Origin: Tribonema minus | Lineage: Eukaryota; Sar; Xanthophyceae; Tribonematales; Tribonemataceae | Assembly: GCA_017506865.1 (NCBI GenBank) | Contig: JAFCMP010000003.1 | Span: 496,001-560,000 of the forward strand | Direction: 5' to 3' | Length of the DNA stretch: 64,000 nt | In this document: one piece after another, positions 1 to 12,099 of the stretch | Position numbering within the stretch: the stretch's first letter is position 1 | How the letters are laid out: the number at the start of each line of letters is the position of its first letter | Notes under the pieces: generated by a model | Database searches by the model: none | What the model saw: only the letters and a program-made list of their open reading frames with translations | Told to the model about the DNA's origin: nothing | Program-made: the position numbers and the translations under genes

Positions 1-264
1 CCTCGCTTGGGGCCTTTATAAACACAAGTCCACGAGTACAGAGTCTGTACAGAGTGCTATGCTTTGAAGGTAAAACTGCCACAAAACACTGGAACATCCG
101 CAACGGCCAACAGCACACGTAGGCACCGCCATTATGAGGAGTTTGCAGCACTGTTGAAGAAGGCAACGGGCGAGCAGCAGCAACGTGCCGGTTCGCACTT
201 AAAGCATTGTGATATATTTTTGTCAACTGATGGAAGGAGATAATTGACTTGGTGCATCCGGTAA

Positions 265-738
265 TCAGTAATCATCCACATGCTCATAAATGAACCTATC
301 GGCAAAGGTCTTGCAGTTGTTGGATGTCAGCACCATGTTGTCGTCGTATGCCGCCACGAACTGGCGCATGCGCTCTAAGCCTGCATCGCTGGCGCCGACG
401 TACAGCATGTTCTCAGGGCGATATTTCAGCGGCCGCATCCTCAGCTCACCGGGTATAGGCTGCAGTGTAAACCATCTGAAGGCTGACGACAGCGAAGTGG
501 GATCCTTGGGCAACAGATCGAACTGAATATACGTGGAGTCACTGCTTTCCACGATGATGGCTTCATGCAGCCTGACGAATCTTGGAAAGCCCACTAGAGG
601 GTACCAGGCCTTGTATACTTTCGCCAGAGCTGCCACAGTTCCCGCTTGAAGCATGCACACCAACAGTATGGCTTTCATGTGCCACGCAGGCTGTTTCCAC
701 CGTTGTCTGCTTCTCTGTCGATGAACCTCAAGCCTCAT
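265..738 (-). CDS. Conserved plant/algal protein with predicted signal peptide
   Basis: Single-exon frame of 157 codons. The first ATG is at 738. A second ATG at 678 opens directly into a hydrophobic stretch (MKAILLVCMLQAGTVAALA) that looks like a signal peptide, so the functional start may be the inner one. The body has the layout of a family of short plant proteins of unknown function that I recall: an H-E-A-I motif, then FDLLPKDP, then a PGELRMRPL segment, then YVGAS, and near the C-terminus NNCKTFADRF. A conserved His followed by a distal Asn-Cys recalls NlpC/P60 and LRAT-like folds, but that is inference. The end of the frame is a TGA at 265-267. No neighbour helps with function. Family recognition is from memory of the motif order only. 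Confidence 0.6.
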   Translation of the reverse strand: MRLEVHRQRSRQRWKQPAWHMKAILLVCMLQAGTVAALAKVYKAWYPLVGFPRFVRLHEAIIVESSDSTYIQFDLLPKDPTSLSSAFRWFTLQPIPGELRMRPLKYRPENMLYVGASDAGLERMRQFVAAYDDNMVLTSNNCKTFADRFIYEHVDDY

Positions 739-2194
739 CCTTTGGCGCCTGCTGCTCTTGTTGCTGCTGGCTGAGGCTCTCCCTCACACACACAGAGTTT
801 ATAGTTCAACAGATGATGTTGAAGTTATCGACTGTCTACCGACGAATCGGCCTATGTAAACAGGAGGTTTTGTGACTTATTTCTGCAGTTCCCAACATGG
901 AGTTAGCACATGTCTATAAATGAATACTGTACTTGCAAGTGTACAGAAAGCTGAGACAGTTGTCCCTAGCATCCCCCTCTACTGTACATACCCTCCACAC
1001 CCCAGGGGCTCCAAAGGGGAAGGCGGGGGCCAGGGGGTCAAAGACAACAGAGCGATGTGTCCGTGCTTCTGCTCAACTGATGGCATACAAGCTTGCAGTC
1101 AAGTGTTGCGCTTGCTTTGCAAACAGCGCACACACGGCACTTTGTCATTGTGTCACAGTGATGGTCGCTCTGAATCTGACACACGGTTGACAGCCGGACA
1201 ATGGTCTGCAGAGCAACACAAAAGTGATGGTTGTTAAAAAAGGCCTTCTCACATCACAGCGCACATGTATGATGCAGCAGCTATTAGCAAGAGTCACGCG
1301 ACAAGCTTAGATGCACGAAACACACATCGTTGATTCACGAAAGCACACAGTCGCCAGAAGCCTCTACTGTAGTGCGCAGGGCCAGCACCAGTGCAACACT
1401 GCTCATCTCGTAGAGACAAGCTGGAGGGGAGCTTGTTACACTACAGCAGCAGCTTCTAGCCCTCGTGAGCACTGATGCCAGTGGGTAGGTAGCCAGGACT
1501 GCGCATTACCGCGCACACATGCATGCACACAAGTTCCTCGAGAGCCATAATCTAAAGTTCAGCAATGTGCCCACAAAGAAATGTCACAGAAAGCACCACA
1601 GCCCCCCCCGCCCCCCCCCTCCCCCGCACCCGCGCCGCGCGCATGTGCTCAAACACCAAAACCCTAGCACCTAACCTGAACATTAATTAGAGGGCACGCA
1701 GCCCCCTCTGTGACGACTGCCAGCCACAGGGGGTGCGTCCAGTGCGCTTGCACACTTGGTGCGGCACGGCACGGATGATGGCATGCGTTACTGCTGCCGG
1801 CGCTGCTACGGCTGCTGCCACCGGCGCCGCCGCTGCTGCTGCTGCTGCTGCAGCTGCTGCTCGGTGCCAGCTGACGTAAGCCATGCTGCCGCACGCGCTG
1901 CATCAGCTGCGGCCACCAATGGTGAGTCCCGCTGTTGTGGCCAGACCAGCGCAAATAAGCGCTGCGCATCTAGATTTTGTCATGTCCCCTGTCCCCCGCC
2001 CTCCCCACTGCTACCGATCGTCGCGTTGGCAGCGCTGTCAGCGCCGGCGCCGCCGCTGCTGCAAGGGCTGTGAGCGATCGCCGCTGCCACCGGCAGCTGC
2101 AGCCGTTGCCCTCTGTGCCTCTAGAAGCAGCCGCTGCTGCTCAGCAGCTGCTGCCTGAGCGCTGCTGCCGACGGCAGGTAGGTAGGTATAGTCG
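739..2194. other. Intergenic stretch without a supportable gene
   Basis: No frame here has protein-like composition or credible splice sites. It holds C- and G-rich low-complexity DNA, including a poly-C patch near 1601-1625 and trinucleotide GCT runs near 1820-1865 and 2040-2160. The open frames over these runs are Cys/Arg/Ala-rich artefacts of the repeats. Confidence 0.6.
1820..1863. repeat. CTG/CAG trinucleotide repeat
   Basis: Interrupted run of GCTGCTGCTG units visible directly in the sequence; a similar looser run lies at 2050-2160. It gives spurious Cys- or Ala-rich frames on both strands. Confidence 0.8.
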
Positions 2195-4526
2195 TCATGC
2201 AACGCCCTTGAGCGACTTGGTGTGCAGGCGGCGCGCGGTCAGCAGCGCGGGGAACGGCAACAGGTGACTCACCACCAAAAACACAAAGAGGATGGAGGGC
2301 CACTGCGTCGCGTCCCACAGGCCCGAGATCGCGAACGGTATGAAGCTCGAGCCGCAGTTGAGTCCGAACATGACGATGCTCATGCCCGTCTCGCTGGGGA
2401 ACGTGATGCGGTTGTTGAGGTCGTAACAGTAGCCGACGCAGGGTCCGTTGAGCGTGCCGTACAGCGCCACGGCGATCCAGAGCGCCGCCGCGGAGTGCAG
2501 CAGCACCAGCGGAAGCGCCGCCGCCGCCGCGCCGCCGATGAAGAGCCCGGCGCACTGCTTGTGGAGCTTGGAGAGTGTGATGGTGCGCTGCGCCTGGATG
2601 CCGAGTATGCGGCCCACGGTGATGGCGAGCCAGAGCACGGCAATGAGCAGCGGCGCTCTGGCGTCGGGTATGATGCCTGCGCGCGCATACATACGGTATG
2701 AGTCAGTCGCGATCAGGGGTTTTGAGCTTCCGCGCTGGAGGCTGGCACCGGTGCTGGCGTGGCGCACAAAGCGCATGGGCTGAGCAACAGGAAGCGGTTC
2801 TTGGACAGCACACCATCTTCACATTGGAATGGTGATGGCATGTTCTCGCAGCCATGCAGCACCGCGTCAACTGCCGTCTGTCACGGTGCATGTTGTAGAA
2901 TCTGTGAAGTCTGCAAGGTCGTAGCTGAAGTTGAATACACAACACGCCACCATCAAAGCTGAACGATGCAATACCTGAGCTGGAATTTCTCAGGCTGAAA
3001 TATCAGCCGTGTTGTAAAAGTATTTGATGTAGTGCTGAGCCCTTCCACACCACCATATCAGCGCCACGCCACGTATGTGACCATCAGTGACATAGCTAAG
3101 CAGTGGCGTGTATCAGTTGTGCAGCTTGAGCAGGGTCTGCGCTCTGCACGAGCAACAGTTTGAAACAGTTTTACGCACGTGTCGACGCCGTGCAGCGACA
3201 CAAAATGATAGTGAATGGAAGCGGCAACTGACCGTAATTGTATGTAGCTTTTGGGTTGACTCGCCACCCGTTAGTGCCACAATAGCTACAACTGGAACGG
3301 AGTATACCACCACATTGGTCATGATAATTGTTGCTGCAATTTCAGTGGAAGCCAGATAACAGGTGGCCCCCTCTGCACATCTAAGTGCTCTTTTGACTCT
3401 GTCGCATTCTGCGTGACGCGTCAATACCTTCACAACAGTGCTTCCGATGCAAAGCAGTAACGATCAGCTCCAGGCTGCATCAGAAACTTCACATAGAAGT
3501 ATGTTTTTCATGTACAGGATATACTACTATACTTCAAAGTATATGTTTGTACGCATGTGCATCCGTGCGCCTCCTGGCAGTTGACCTGAGAATTATCCCG
3601 CAACATGCTCTTTGCACTTCAACAACAGACGCATCGCTCAGCCGCAAAACCATGCCGCAGCACCGCTCACCTGTGTCTGCGACGTACTGCGTGAGGTACG
3701 CCGTCGCCCCCACCTTCCCCCCTATCAGCCAGAAAATCATAAAGCCGATGGTGAACTCGATGCGGTACAGATACACAAACCCCCGCAACCCGCTGCCGCC
3801 GCTACTGCCCCCCACGGTCACCGGCGGCGGCGGCGGCCGCTTGCCGATGAAGCCGCGCTGCTTCTCCGGCGTGGGCAGCGCGATGAACGCGATGGCAGCG
3901 CTCACCCCCATGGCGCTCATCAGCGCGTACTGTATGATGAGGCGGTCCGTGGCGTACGAGATGCACGGCACGAGCGCGCCGCTGAGGCCGAAGGCGACCG
4001 TGTTGGCGCCGAGCCAGGGGCCGGCGCGGCATCCGTGCGCGCGGCGCGTCATGATCTGGCAGCCCGTGTCGGTTACAGCGGTGCACAGGCCGAGGCACAG
4101 GAAGGCGCCGTGCAGCGCCCAGACGTTGGTGACGTACGGCAGCCACAGCAGCAGCGCGGACAGCGCAAGCAGCGCCCAGACAATCACAGTGTTGCCGTGG
4201 AACGCCCTGTAGAGCTGCGCGCTGGCGACCGCGCCGAAGACCGCGCCGAAGCCGCGCGCGATGAACACGCTGCCGATGGTCGTGGACACCCTGCCGCAGT
4301 GCTCCGCGAGCTCCTCCAGCGTGGAGCCGAGCGCCACCAGCACGACGCCGCACATGCCCATGGCCACCATGTAGGCGGCGCCCAGCATGTGGCGCGTGCG
4401 GTCGCTCTCGATGCCGGAGCTGGGGGGGGGGGCCTTGACGGCAGCGCTCGGCAGCAGCGGCGCGCGCTCGCTGGCGTGCAGCGGCGCGTGCTCCTGGCCG
4501 CTCTCCTCGTCTGCGAATGGCGCCAT
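2195..4526 (-). CDS. MFS transporter, MFSD4/NaGLT1-like
   Basis: Two exons: 4526-3671 and 2799-2195, 486 residues. The donor at 3670 reads GTGAGC. The acceptor at 2800 was chosen because only it continues the frame (phase 1). It lacks a good pyrimidine tract. After an acidic N-terminus, exon 1 gives six hydrophobic helices. Its motif order, an L-x-x-L-A start, then IGSVFIARGFGAVFG, then a helix followed by CTAVTDTGCQIM, matches what I know of the sodium-dependent glucose transporter 1/MFSD4 branch of the major facilitator superfamily. A loop with PPPPP and a Ser/Gly run precedes helix 7. Exon 2 gives the C-terminal helices, including ITVGRILGIQAQR, and ends at TGA 2195. It is probably a plasma or organelle membrane carrier of a sugar-like solute; the substrate is not readable. 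The 870-bp intron holds no other gene. Confidence 0.72.
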
Positions 4527-6221
4527 GGCGAGCGCTGCTGCGGCAGCAGCTGGTGGTGGTGGAGGTGGTGCTGGTGTCTTCAGATTAGATTAGCTGCACA
4601 GGGGAGGGCGCAGCAGCATTTGTGGAGATGGACTCAGCCCCCAGGCTCGCACCAGCCATTGAATGAATGATAGTTCTGGTGAACACTCCAGGAAACAAGA
4701 TCATGACAGGCTCCATCATTTGCAGGAGCAGCATGAATCATCACAAGTGTTTCTGTGTGCTTCATGGAGATGGCCTGCCGCCGTCCTTACGGTTTGCTTC
4801 TGCAGACAATCGTCGCAAACACGTCGCAGCGAGACGCATCTTGCCCTTGTTGTTCTAGCCAGACTCACTGATCAACACCGTATTTTTCGTCATGAATCTG
4901 TTAATCAGCGCACACCCATCTCATGCATGGTGAAAATCTCACACCTTCGCGCGGCTTCTCCTTTTGACGCTTATCGCGCTGTGATCCTGCAGCTTCGTTT
5001 GACTGTTGATGCAGCTGCGTCTTGTGCCGTAGCACAGCTTGACAAGATCTGTATCAAGCCAACGTTATCTGCTGACGCTCAGAACCTGCAGCTGCAAGTC
5101 AGCAAGCCTATCCAAACCAAAAGCACCGCAAAGATCTTACCTGCAACCCAAGCTCCAACACGCCTGTCCCCAAAGCAACAGTCTCAAAAGGATAGCGCCA
5201 TGCAGCCAGCTTGACAGCAGTGCCGATCCACCCTTGCGTTCAGCATAGCCTGTGTTGCTTCGAATTTCCAGCGACCTCAAGATCCCCCCAGTTCACGCCG
5301 GTTGAACGGTTCAAGTTTTTGCAACGTCGAAAGCATGACTTATGTGATTTGGCAAGGTCTATATGATGGGCTAACCAAAATTTTTTTGTCAAGTGCTGTT
5401 GCACCTTACATCTCTGTGCCAACGTGATGCCCATTCTAGCAACCACACACACACCGGCGCAGCGACGCTTTACTTCAACATGGCGGCAACACACACACAC
5501 ACACACACACAGTCTCAAGCAGCTTTGCACAGTTCAGCACGCAATGGCAACAGCACAGCCACACACCAAGGTCAGCACAGCAGCCAATGCTCACAGTCGG
5601 ACGTTCATCTATTTGTCAGAAGGAGGCGCGAGCGCCTTGGTGCCCGCGATTTCTACAGGCGGACCTGCCCGGTGACCTCCCTGCCAGTTTGTGCCTCGCG
5701 CCAGTAATACAATCCCCCGGGGTCCTACTCCACGCATGGCCGCGCGAGCCTCATCCCCCGCGAAGGGGGAGGACGGCCCGCCAGCAAATGCGCAAAAACT
5801 GCCTGTGCGCAGCGCTGTCCACCGGCGGCGCGCTACGCACCCTCAGGGACAAATGCGTCCGTCGGGAGAGTACTTCAAGATCTCAGTAAACCCCGTACGC
5901 GTCCCGCCCCCCGCCACGCCCTAGCTGTGCCGCCGCAGCCGCTGTCGGCTGCTGCTGCCTCTATGAGAGAAAATTGTACCCCACGATATTTGCCGGATCC
6001 AGCGCCACCGCGCACGGTGCACGGGGGGGCAAGGTGGCGAGGGGGGCAGTGAGCAGTGGTTGGCGGCACTGCCGCCCGTCGCCACCTGCACTCCCCCACT
6101 ATTTACAGAGACAAGTCGGGAGAGGAGGCAAGTCCGGCGGCCCAAGTGGCAGCACGGCAGCAGCAGCCGCTGCTGCTGAGCACTGCCACGTGCGCTGCCT
6201 GCCTGCCGCATCGACACACAA
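4527..6221. other. Intergenic stretch, likely holds the MFS gene promoter
   Basis: About 1.7 kb between the MFS start and the stop of the coiled-coil gene. Open frames exist on the plus strand (for example 4663-5214) but are Ser/Gln/His-rich without motif or splice context. A dinucleotide repeat lies at 5489-5511. Nothing else is supportable. Confidence 0.5.
5489..5511. repeat. (AC)n microsatellite
   Basis: Uninterrupted AC repeat of about eleven units, read directly. Confidence 0.9.
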
Positions 6222-6823
6222 TCAGAGGCCGAAGAAGTCGGTGAGCGACTTGATGACGCGGCGCTCGTGCACCGCGAGCGCGCCGCCGCCGTGCGGATTC
6301 GACGTGAGCTTCGTCGCGCTGGTCGCGGGCGAAATGAGGCTCCCGGAGGAGCCCCCCCTCGCGCCGCCACCCATGCCCAGAAGCTCCGCCTGCAGCCTGA
6401 GGTCGCGTGCGATGCGAAAGCGGTCCTTCGCGGCGGAGCGCTCCTCGAGCTTGGCCGCGCGCACAATCTCGTACTTCTTCTGCAGGATGCGGTGGAGCTC
6501 GCGCTCCGTGCGGCGCAGCTTGTCGCGCGCGATGTCGCCAAGGCGCGCCTCGCCGGCGGCGCGCGCGCGCGCGCGTCCGCGGCGTCCGCAGCGGCGCTCG
6601 CGAGGCGCGCCTCCCACGCGCGCGCCGCCTCCGCCATCTCGCGGTCGCACGCCATGCGCTCCTTCGCCTGGCACTCCAGCCGCGCCTCCAGGTCCACGTT
6701 GATGCGCTCGAGGGTGCCGCAGCGCTTCTCTAGCTCGGCGAGCTGCGCGTGGCAGGCGCGCAGCTCCGCGAGTTCGCTGGGGCTCGCGCGGTCGAAGAGA
6801 GCCCCCTGGAAGCTCTCCTGGGA
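6222..6823 (-). CDS. C-terminal exon of a coiled-coil protein
   Basis: The exon begins after a strong acceptor (poly-C run, then GTGCAG) at 6824 and ends at TGA 6222. The first part reads as a heptad-rich helix (SELAELRACHAQLAELEKR, then ERINVDLEARLE). The last part continues as helix in a different frame (RTERELHRILQKKYEIVRAA) and ends RRVIKSLTDFFGL. The change of frame falls at an alternating GC run near 6556-6577, so either a dinucleotide length error in the assembly, a real frameshift, or a short intron there separates the two. Upstream exons were not resolved; a candidate lies near 6950-7040 with a GTACAG donor. I do not recognise the family. Such Glu/Arg/Ala coiled coils are typical of cytoskeletal or ciliary proteins, which is only a guess. 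Confidence 0.5.
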
Positions 6824-8659
6824 CTGCACTTGAAAGGGGGGGGGGGGGGGGGCAGTTGGTGGTGGGGAGGTGTGACAGAGTGCTGCCGATGTGGGATAGA
6901 GGGGGGGGGTAGATATGGTCGGTGGAGGTACGGCCGCTGTACCTGGTAGCAGAGACTGAGTTGAAGCCACCATCATCAGCAGCATGTTGCGTTTGCAGCA
7001 ACAGCTTGCCGTGGCATAGGCCATGGGCGAGTGAATGCATACCGTGCGACAGGTACGAGCCAGCACTGCTTTAAGAGATCAAGGTTTCCAGTTCAGCAGC
7101 GAACTTGGACTATGCCAAACCAGTGGTGCCGTGCTGCACAACACCGACAGCGCAGCAAAGGCAGCATTGCAAGCAACAGCCTCCTTGTGCGTACCTGATA
7201 GTTCCCCGCGAAAGTCGCTCGAAGCATCGCTGTATTGTGCAGCTGAATGTTGGGCTGAGCCACATGCAGCATGCTTGCACGGCAGATCCGGCGGCCGCGC
7301 TCCTCACGCTGTGTCAAGGGCAGCCCTGCAGCTCTATAAAAACCCACCGTGCAAAGATGCAACGCAAAATCCTCTACAATCGTCGTCGCCAAAGCAGTGC
7401 CTGCGTGTACGCTAATGGCTGGTCGCCTGCTCAACAGCACCGCATGTCCTCGCACTGTTTCTCTCTCTGCCTCTAGCTGCAACAGCACAACGGCAATACA
7501 GCAGAAGCAAACGGCGTGATGTGCACGTTGTGCAAGTGCAAAAACGGGGCGGTGGCGTCAGCGCACGAAACGCTTACGCGCTGTGTGCCATCGGAGTGTG
7601 CAGCAGCCGCTGACCAGCAATGCACACAAGCGCTGCGCCAGGCCATATGACAGCATAGCAGGCTCAAACGTCGGCTGATTGCGTCGTTTAGTGCTCACGT
7701 TCAAGTCCAGGAAGGAGCGCCAAAGTAGTCCCTGTAGTGTTGGTGGATTTGCCTGGCGCGTTGCCTGTCCTTACGCCATCATCTCCGTTCGGCTCTTGTC
7801 TTCTGCAGCCTACGTCAAAGACATGGCTACGTACTACACTTGTCGCATGCAGCAGTTGTGCTGCACTTGCGAAGCACCGAGCAGGCAGCGCTGGAGCGTC
7901 CATACGCATCGGGCTTTTCGGTTTTTGCACTGATCGCGGTTTTGGTGTAACCGCTCTCTTTTCTTTTCTTTCCCTGAGAGAGGAGCGGAGGAGCTTTCTA
8001 GCTCTCCATGCACAAGGGCTGACGACTGCCAGAGGGGCCTGGGGGCTGGCGCGAAGGCCTTGCTCCTAAGCGGTGATATGGGGTTACTTGCAGTTTTGGG
8101 AAACTTCAAGAACTGCTGCAGCGCGGATGTTGGCCGTAATGTATATGTTGGAGACTGCTTTCATGGTGATTGCTTCCCGATGTGGGCAAGTAGTACAGAT
8201 CTATGCCAGTAATCACTCAAATGCGGTGGGGTGGGGGGCGCGCTGTGTTGTGTCGTAGGTATAGGCCCTGCGCCATCCACATGATGGCCATCCGATCAGT
8301 CTCAACACTGACTCCAACTAGCACATGTACTGTGGGCACACTTCAATAGGTAAAACTACACACGTTGGCAAGCGAACATAATCAAGTGCACACACAATGT
8401 GGAGGCGAAAGCAGTGCCTCTAAGCTCGGCGCACGTCGGTCTGAGTGGCTAAGCCACGATCACTCAATATTGGCCCCTCCCCTCCATGGGGATTTTTTCC
8501 AGGAACTGGATTTTTTCCAGGAACTGTCGGTAAAACTTCTGTTAACTTCAACTTCTGCACTTGAACTACAGTTTAGCTCTCTTCCTTGACAGCGACATGA
8601 CAGCGAGCCAGAGTAATATGTAGCTGCTTCCGGCAGGTTTTGCCACCAGCAGCTCTGCC
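6824..8659. other. Non-coding stretch with poly-G/poly-C run
   Basis: Contains a run of about fifteen Gs near 6836-6853, which on the minus strand is the pyrimidine tract of the acceptor at 6824. Beyond possible unresolved upstream exons of the coiled-coil gene, no gene-like frame is visible up to the carrier gene at 8660. A direct 18-bp duplication (TTTTTTCCAGGAACTG core) lies at 8490-8528. Confidence 0.5.
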
Positions 8660-10525
8660 ATGAACACGCGCAGCTTCAGCAGTCCCACTCTCAGAACGTC
8701 ATCCACGGGATCCCAAGCTCGCACCGACAGGATATGGCACGTCTGCTGCCTTGTGGTGGTGGCAGCCTGTACGATTGCGTATGTGGGGGCGACGAGACGC
8801 GCAGTGGAGAATTTTCCATTGCCGGTCGCCCTGGCGGCTCTTCAGCTGTGCATCGGACTGGGGTGGAGCTTGGCGCTCAGTCTGTTTGGTGTGCGCAAGC
8901 CGTTCCCAAAGTTGGGATCCGCAGAGGTAATCGACGCCAAGCTGAAAGTTGCTGCAAAAAAAAATGCAAGATGCCACCTACTGAACGAATGCCAGATACT
9001 GGATGCATTCTGCTAGCCATCGCCTCAGAGTGCCCAAATGACTACGTGTGCATGCATGCTGCCATTATCCGTCAGAAGGCATCACCATTCTGTGCGTTGC
9101 AGACGGCAATGTACCACACACAAGTTCTGCTGCGCCTCGTGCACTGGTGGGTGCTCGGTGTGACCATCTCTGCTGTTACCAAACCGCTATCACCAACTCA
9201 GTCACCACATCAGTCTCGTCTCACGTCTGCTGTGCAGGTACGGTCGGTGATGCCGGCCGCGCTGCTGCACGCTGCCGCAGCCGCAGCCACCGCAGCAGCG
9301 CTCCGCTACACCCCGCCGCTGTCGTTCCTGGCCCTTCTCGGCGCAGCAGCGGGCTCACACAGCATGGCCGCTGCCGTGCTGCCGAGCACTGCCGGAGCAG
9401 CAGCTGCAGTAGCCTGTGCTGCCATTGCCGCGCTCGCAGCGCATTTCGGCTGCGGCGTGCCCGCTGTTCCGGCGCTGCTGGGCGCGGCGGCGTACGCCCT
9501 CGGCGCGTCTCGGCACGCCGCAACAGGCGCGCTCTATGCAGGGCCCAACGTCACCTTGAGACGGCTAAGCGGTAGCTCGTGTCACAGCTTCGTGGCGGCT
9601 ACTGCAACGCTGCTGCTGGTGCCATTCGCGTGCGTTTGGGATTGGTATTCGATGGCGCTCTGGCTGGGCAACGGCGATGGTGTTGGGGCTGGAGAGCTGG
9701 CGGCGCTGGTGGCTGCTGGTGGCGTGGCGATGGCTGCCATGAATGAGGCAAGTCACATCACGTTCAGCTGTGTGCAGAGGCAAACTGCAATCAATGCATT
9801 AGTCGCTGTAGAACTGGTAGGCTGCTTGTCAGTGCATGGTCAGCTGCTCCAAGAGGCATGCGGTTTTGGCGCAATGCGCAGTTGATGGGATGCCTTGGCA
9901 TAATGTACACACTTGTCGCTAGCGCGTCAATCTTGTATCTGCGCAACTCGCATTCTTAAAGCATGCTGGCTGTGCACAGCAATTCTGGGAGCCTGCATGA
10001 CAGCCACATTGGCCATAAGGATCAGGGCGCTCGGATCAGGGCGCTCGTCAGGAACGTGCACGCGTAGCGATGCATTTATCCTGCATAGTTTATGAGTCAT
10101 CACAGAGTGTGCCTTATGGCAACAGTGTCACTCCAAGCTCTTCCTCCCTATCAGCAAGTGCAGGACGCACAGCAAATAGCGATGCACTCGCGGCCAACCC
10201 ACACACGTCCGTCTTAGCACTGAAACCGCCTCGTGTAACCGCCATCCTGACGCAGGCCATGTTCATTGCTCAGAAGCAGCTGGGCCGACAAGCACACACG
10301 CGGCTAGAGACAGGCCGCGCCGCCCTCGCATCCCTCGTCATAGCAGCGACAATGCCAGATGTGCACATAGGGGTGTATGCCTGGTGGGGAGCGTGTGCGG
10401 TGGCGCTGGCGAGCGCGCTGCTGCCGCTGCGCGCATGCGGCGCAGTCACCGATTTTTCGCCATCCCACACATCCAGGCACAGGCAGCTGCCCCAATCGCC
10501 CAGGTCCCCCGCAAAGACGGAATGA
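8660..10525 (+). CDS. Triose-phosphate translocator family (DMT superfamily) carrier
   Basis: Exon 1 is 8660-8926 (donor GTAATC, phase 0). Exon 2 starts at 9238 after TGTGCAG and ends near 9751 or, with a GC donor, at 9747. Exon 3 starts at 10155 or 10218 and ends at TAA/TGA by 10525. The product of about 360-383 residues has a short N-terminus, then a helix with YVGATRRAVENFPLP and LAALQLCIGLGWSLAL, typical of the start of TPT-family proteins. Exon 2 gives Ala-rich helices. Exon 3 gives LKPPRVTAILTQ, which occupies the place of the conserved SVTHS/KR helix, and a last GVYAWWGACAVALASALL helix. TPT relatives exchange phosphorylated sugars or nucleotide sugars across plastid or Golgi membranes; the class is not decidable here. 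Exon 2/3 joining is the weak point. Confidence 0.55.
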
Positions 10526-12099
10526 GGCTTGCGCAGCTCCGCGCTTGCTCATGGCAGCTGAGTTAGTGCTCGGCCTGAACAGCTGAGGCTCAGATGGAGC
10601 AGCCTGCACACTGCGCAGCGGCTGGGGCATTGGTGAGCCAGAGCACTGGTCAGCCGGAGCAAGTCCCACATGTGTTTTGTTTGTGCTCTGGTGTTTTGTG
10701 AATACACGTCAGCCCCACTTGAAGGCGGGCGCGTGCACCAAAACCATCATCGATCAGAGACTCGCATTTGACACCGCTGTGGCATCCGAGTCTAATCTTG
10801 ACAGCCTCTTTCATCGTCTGCAACATTGCCGGCTGTCAGCTCACGACAACGCAGATGCCTGCCCTCAAGCATGACGTGTGTACTTGTGCTGTTACGGATT
10901 GCAACTGCTGGTAACTTGGTGTAACCGCCGGATCTACTGCGGTGTTGAATCCACGACGTGCCTGTTGTCTGTGAATGTTGTGCTGTGACAACGCCATCCA
11001 CGCCACCTTGACCCACTCATAGCAAGTTCATTGGTAAACAGCTGCATCATGACAGCAATGAACCCAAATGAGTGCCAGATACCGTCTCACATTGTCTGGC
11101 CAAGTTCAACATTGCCGCCTTGTGTGATCTGACATAAGGCTTGAGAACCGTCTTGCTGATCCTGCACTCGCATAGCCTGTGCTTCTGTGCATTGCAGACG
11201 CGAGTGATGCATGACAGACATGCATGTGGTGCATGTGAGATATGCATGGTTACGGCCACGTGAAAGGCACATGATTGTCTACATGATACGGCTTGGGGGT
11301 AGATTGAGGACCAGTCATACCTCATAGTCAGGCCAGGTCATAGTCAGACCTGGCTGGTTAACTTAGATCTGAAATAGGTGCCTAGAGCTGCACTGGACCC
11401 CAGTTGAATCAGGCCACATGCCAAAGGGCACATCGGTGTAGTGTGCACAGCTTCAGAACCTTTTGCTGCACCAGCAGCTAGCAGCAGGCAACAGCCTTGC
11501 TGTACCAAGACATCCAGGCCCAAGCCTCCTTCTCTCCGCATCGACCAATAAGACATCTTCGGTGAGCCTTGCGTTCGCATCCTTCAGACATCATCTTGTT
11601 CTCTGGAGCCTGTCTCCATGTTTTGCTCTTCCAGCTTGCTACTAGTAGCTTGCGTTTATGACAGCATCAGATGGTAGCCTGCTTCATACATAGACCGTGT
11701 TGTGCTCCATGCACAATACAATGTGCAGACAAGCACTACAGTGACATGAGCATGTACAATGTCCTGTGGTGTCCCCTTTCATTGAAGGCTTGCGCCGTCA
11801 ACATGAGCAGCACTTCAGGCGCTGCAGCAGCTGTTGCACACTTCAGGAATGTGAGGCATAATGAGACATATGCAACATCGAAAATGGTGTCCACCTACGC
11901 AGCAGTTGACTGTCAATCATTCAGAAGGACAGGTACATGGTCAACATTGAATCAAAACCCGCAAAATCCCTGCCAATGCCAGCGTCAAAGTTCACTCACA
12001 CATGTGCATGTTCATTCTGATTGCATCACATGACACCCATCCGCATCCTGACTGTCCGTCAAGCAGTCAAGGCTGGTGGCTAGCAACTCTTACTGAACT
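10526..12099. other. Intergenic stretch, nothing recognised
   Basis: About 1.6 kb of mixed sequence between two convergent genes. Short open frames on both strands have no motif, no consistent codon use and no splice partners. Confidence 0.55.

Noticed and set aside
3612-4670. 352-codon plus-strand frame
   Set aside because: Antisense shadow of the MFS carrier exon; composition is Arg/Ala/His-rich with no motif.
5921-6560. Long Ser/Arg-rich continuation of the first coiled-coil frame
   Set aside because: After the GC run this frame turns into low-quality Arg/Ser sequence, while the other frame gives a regular helix and a natural stop.
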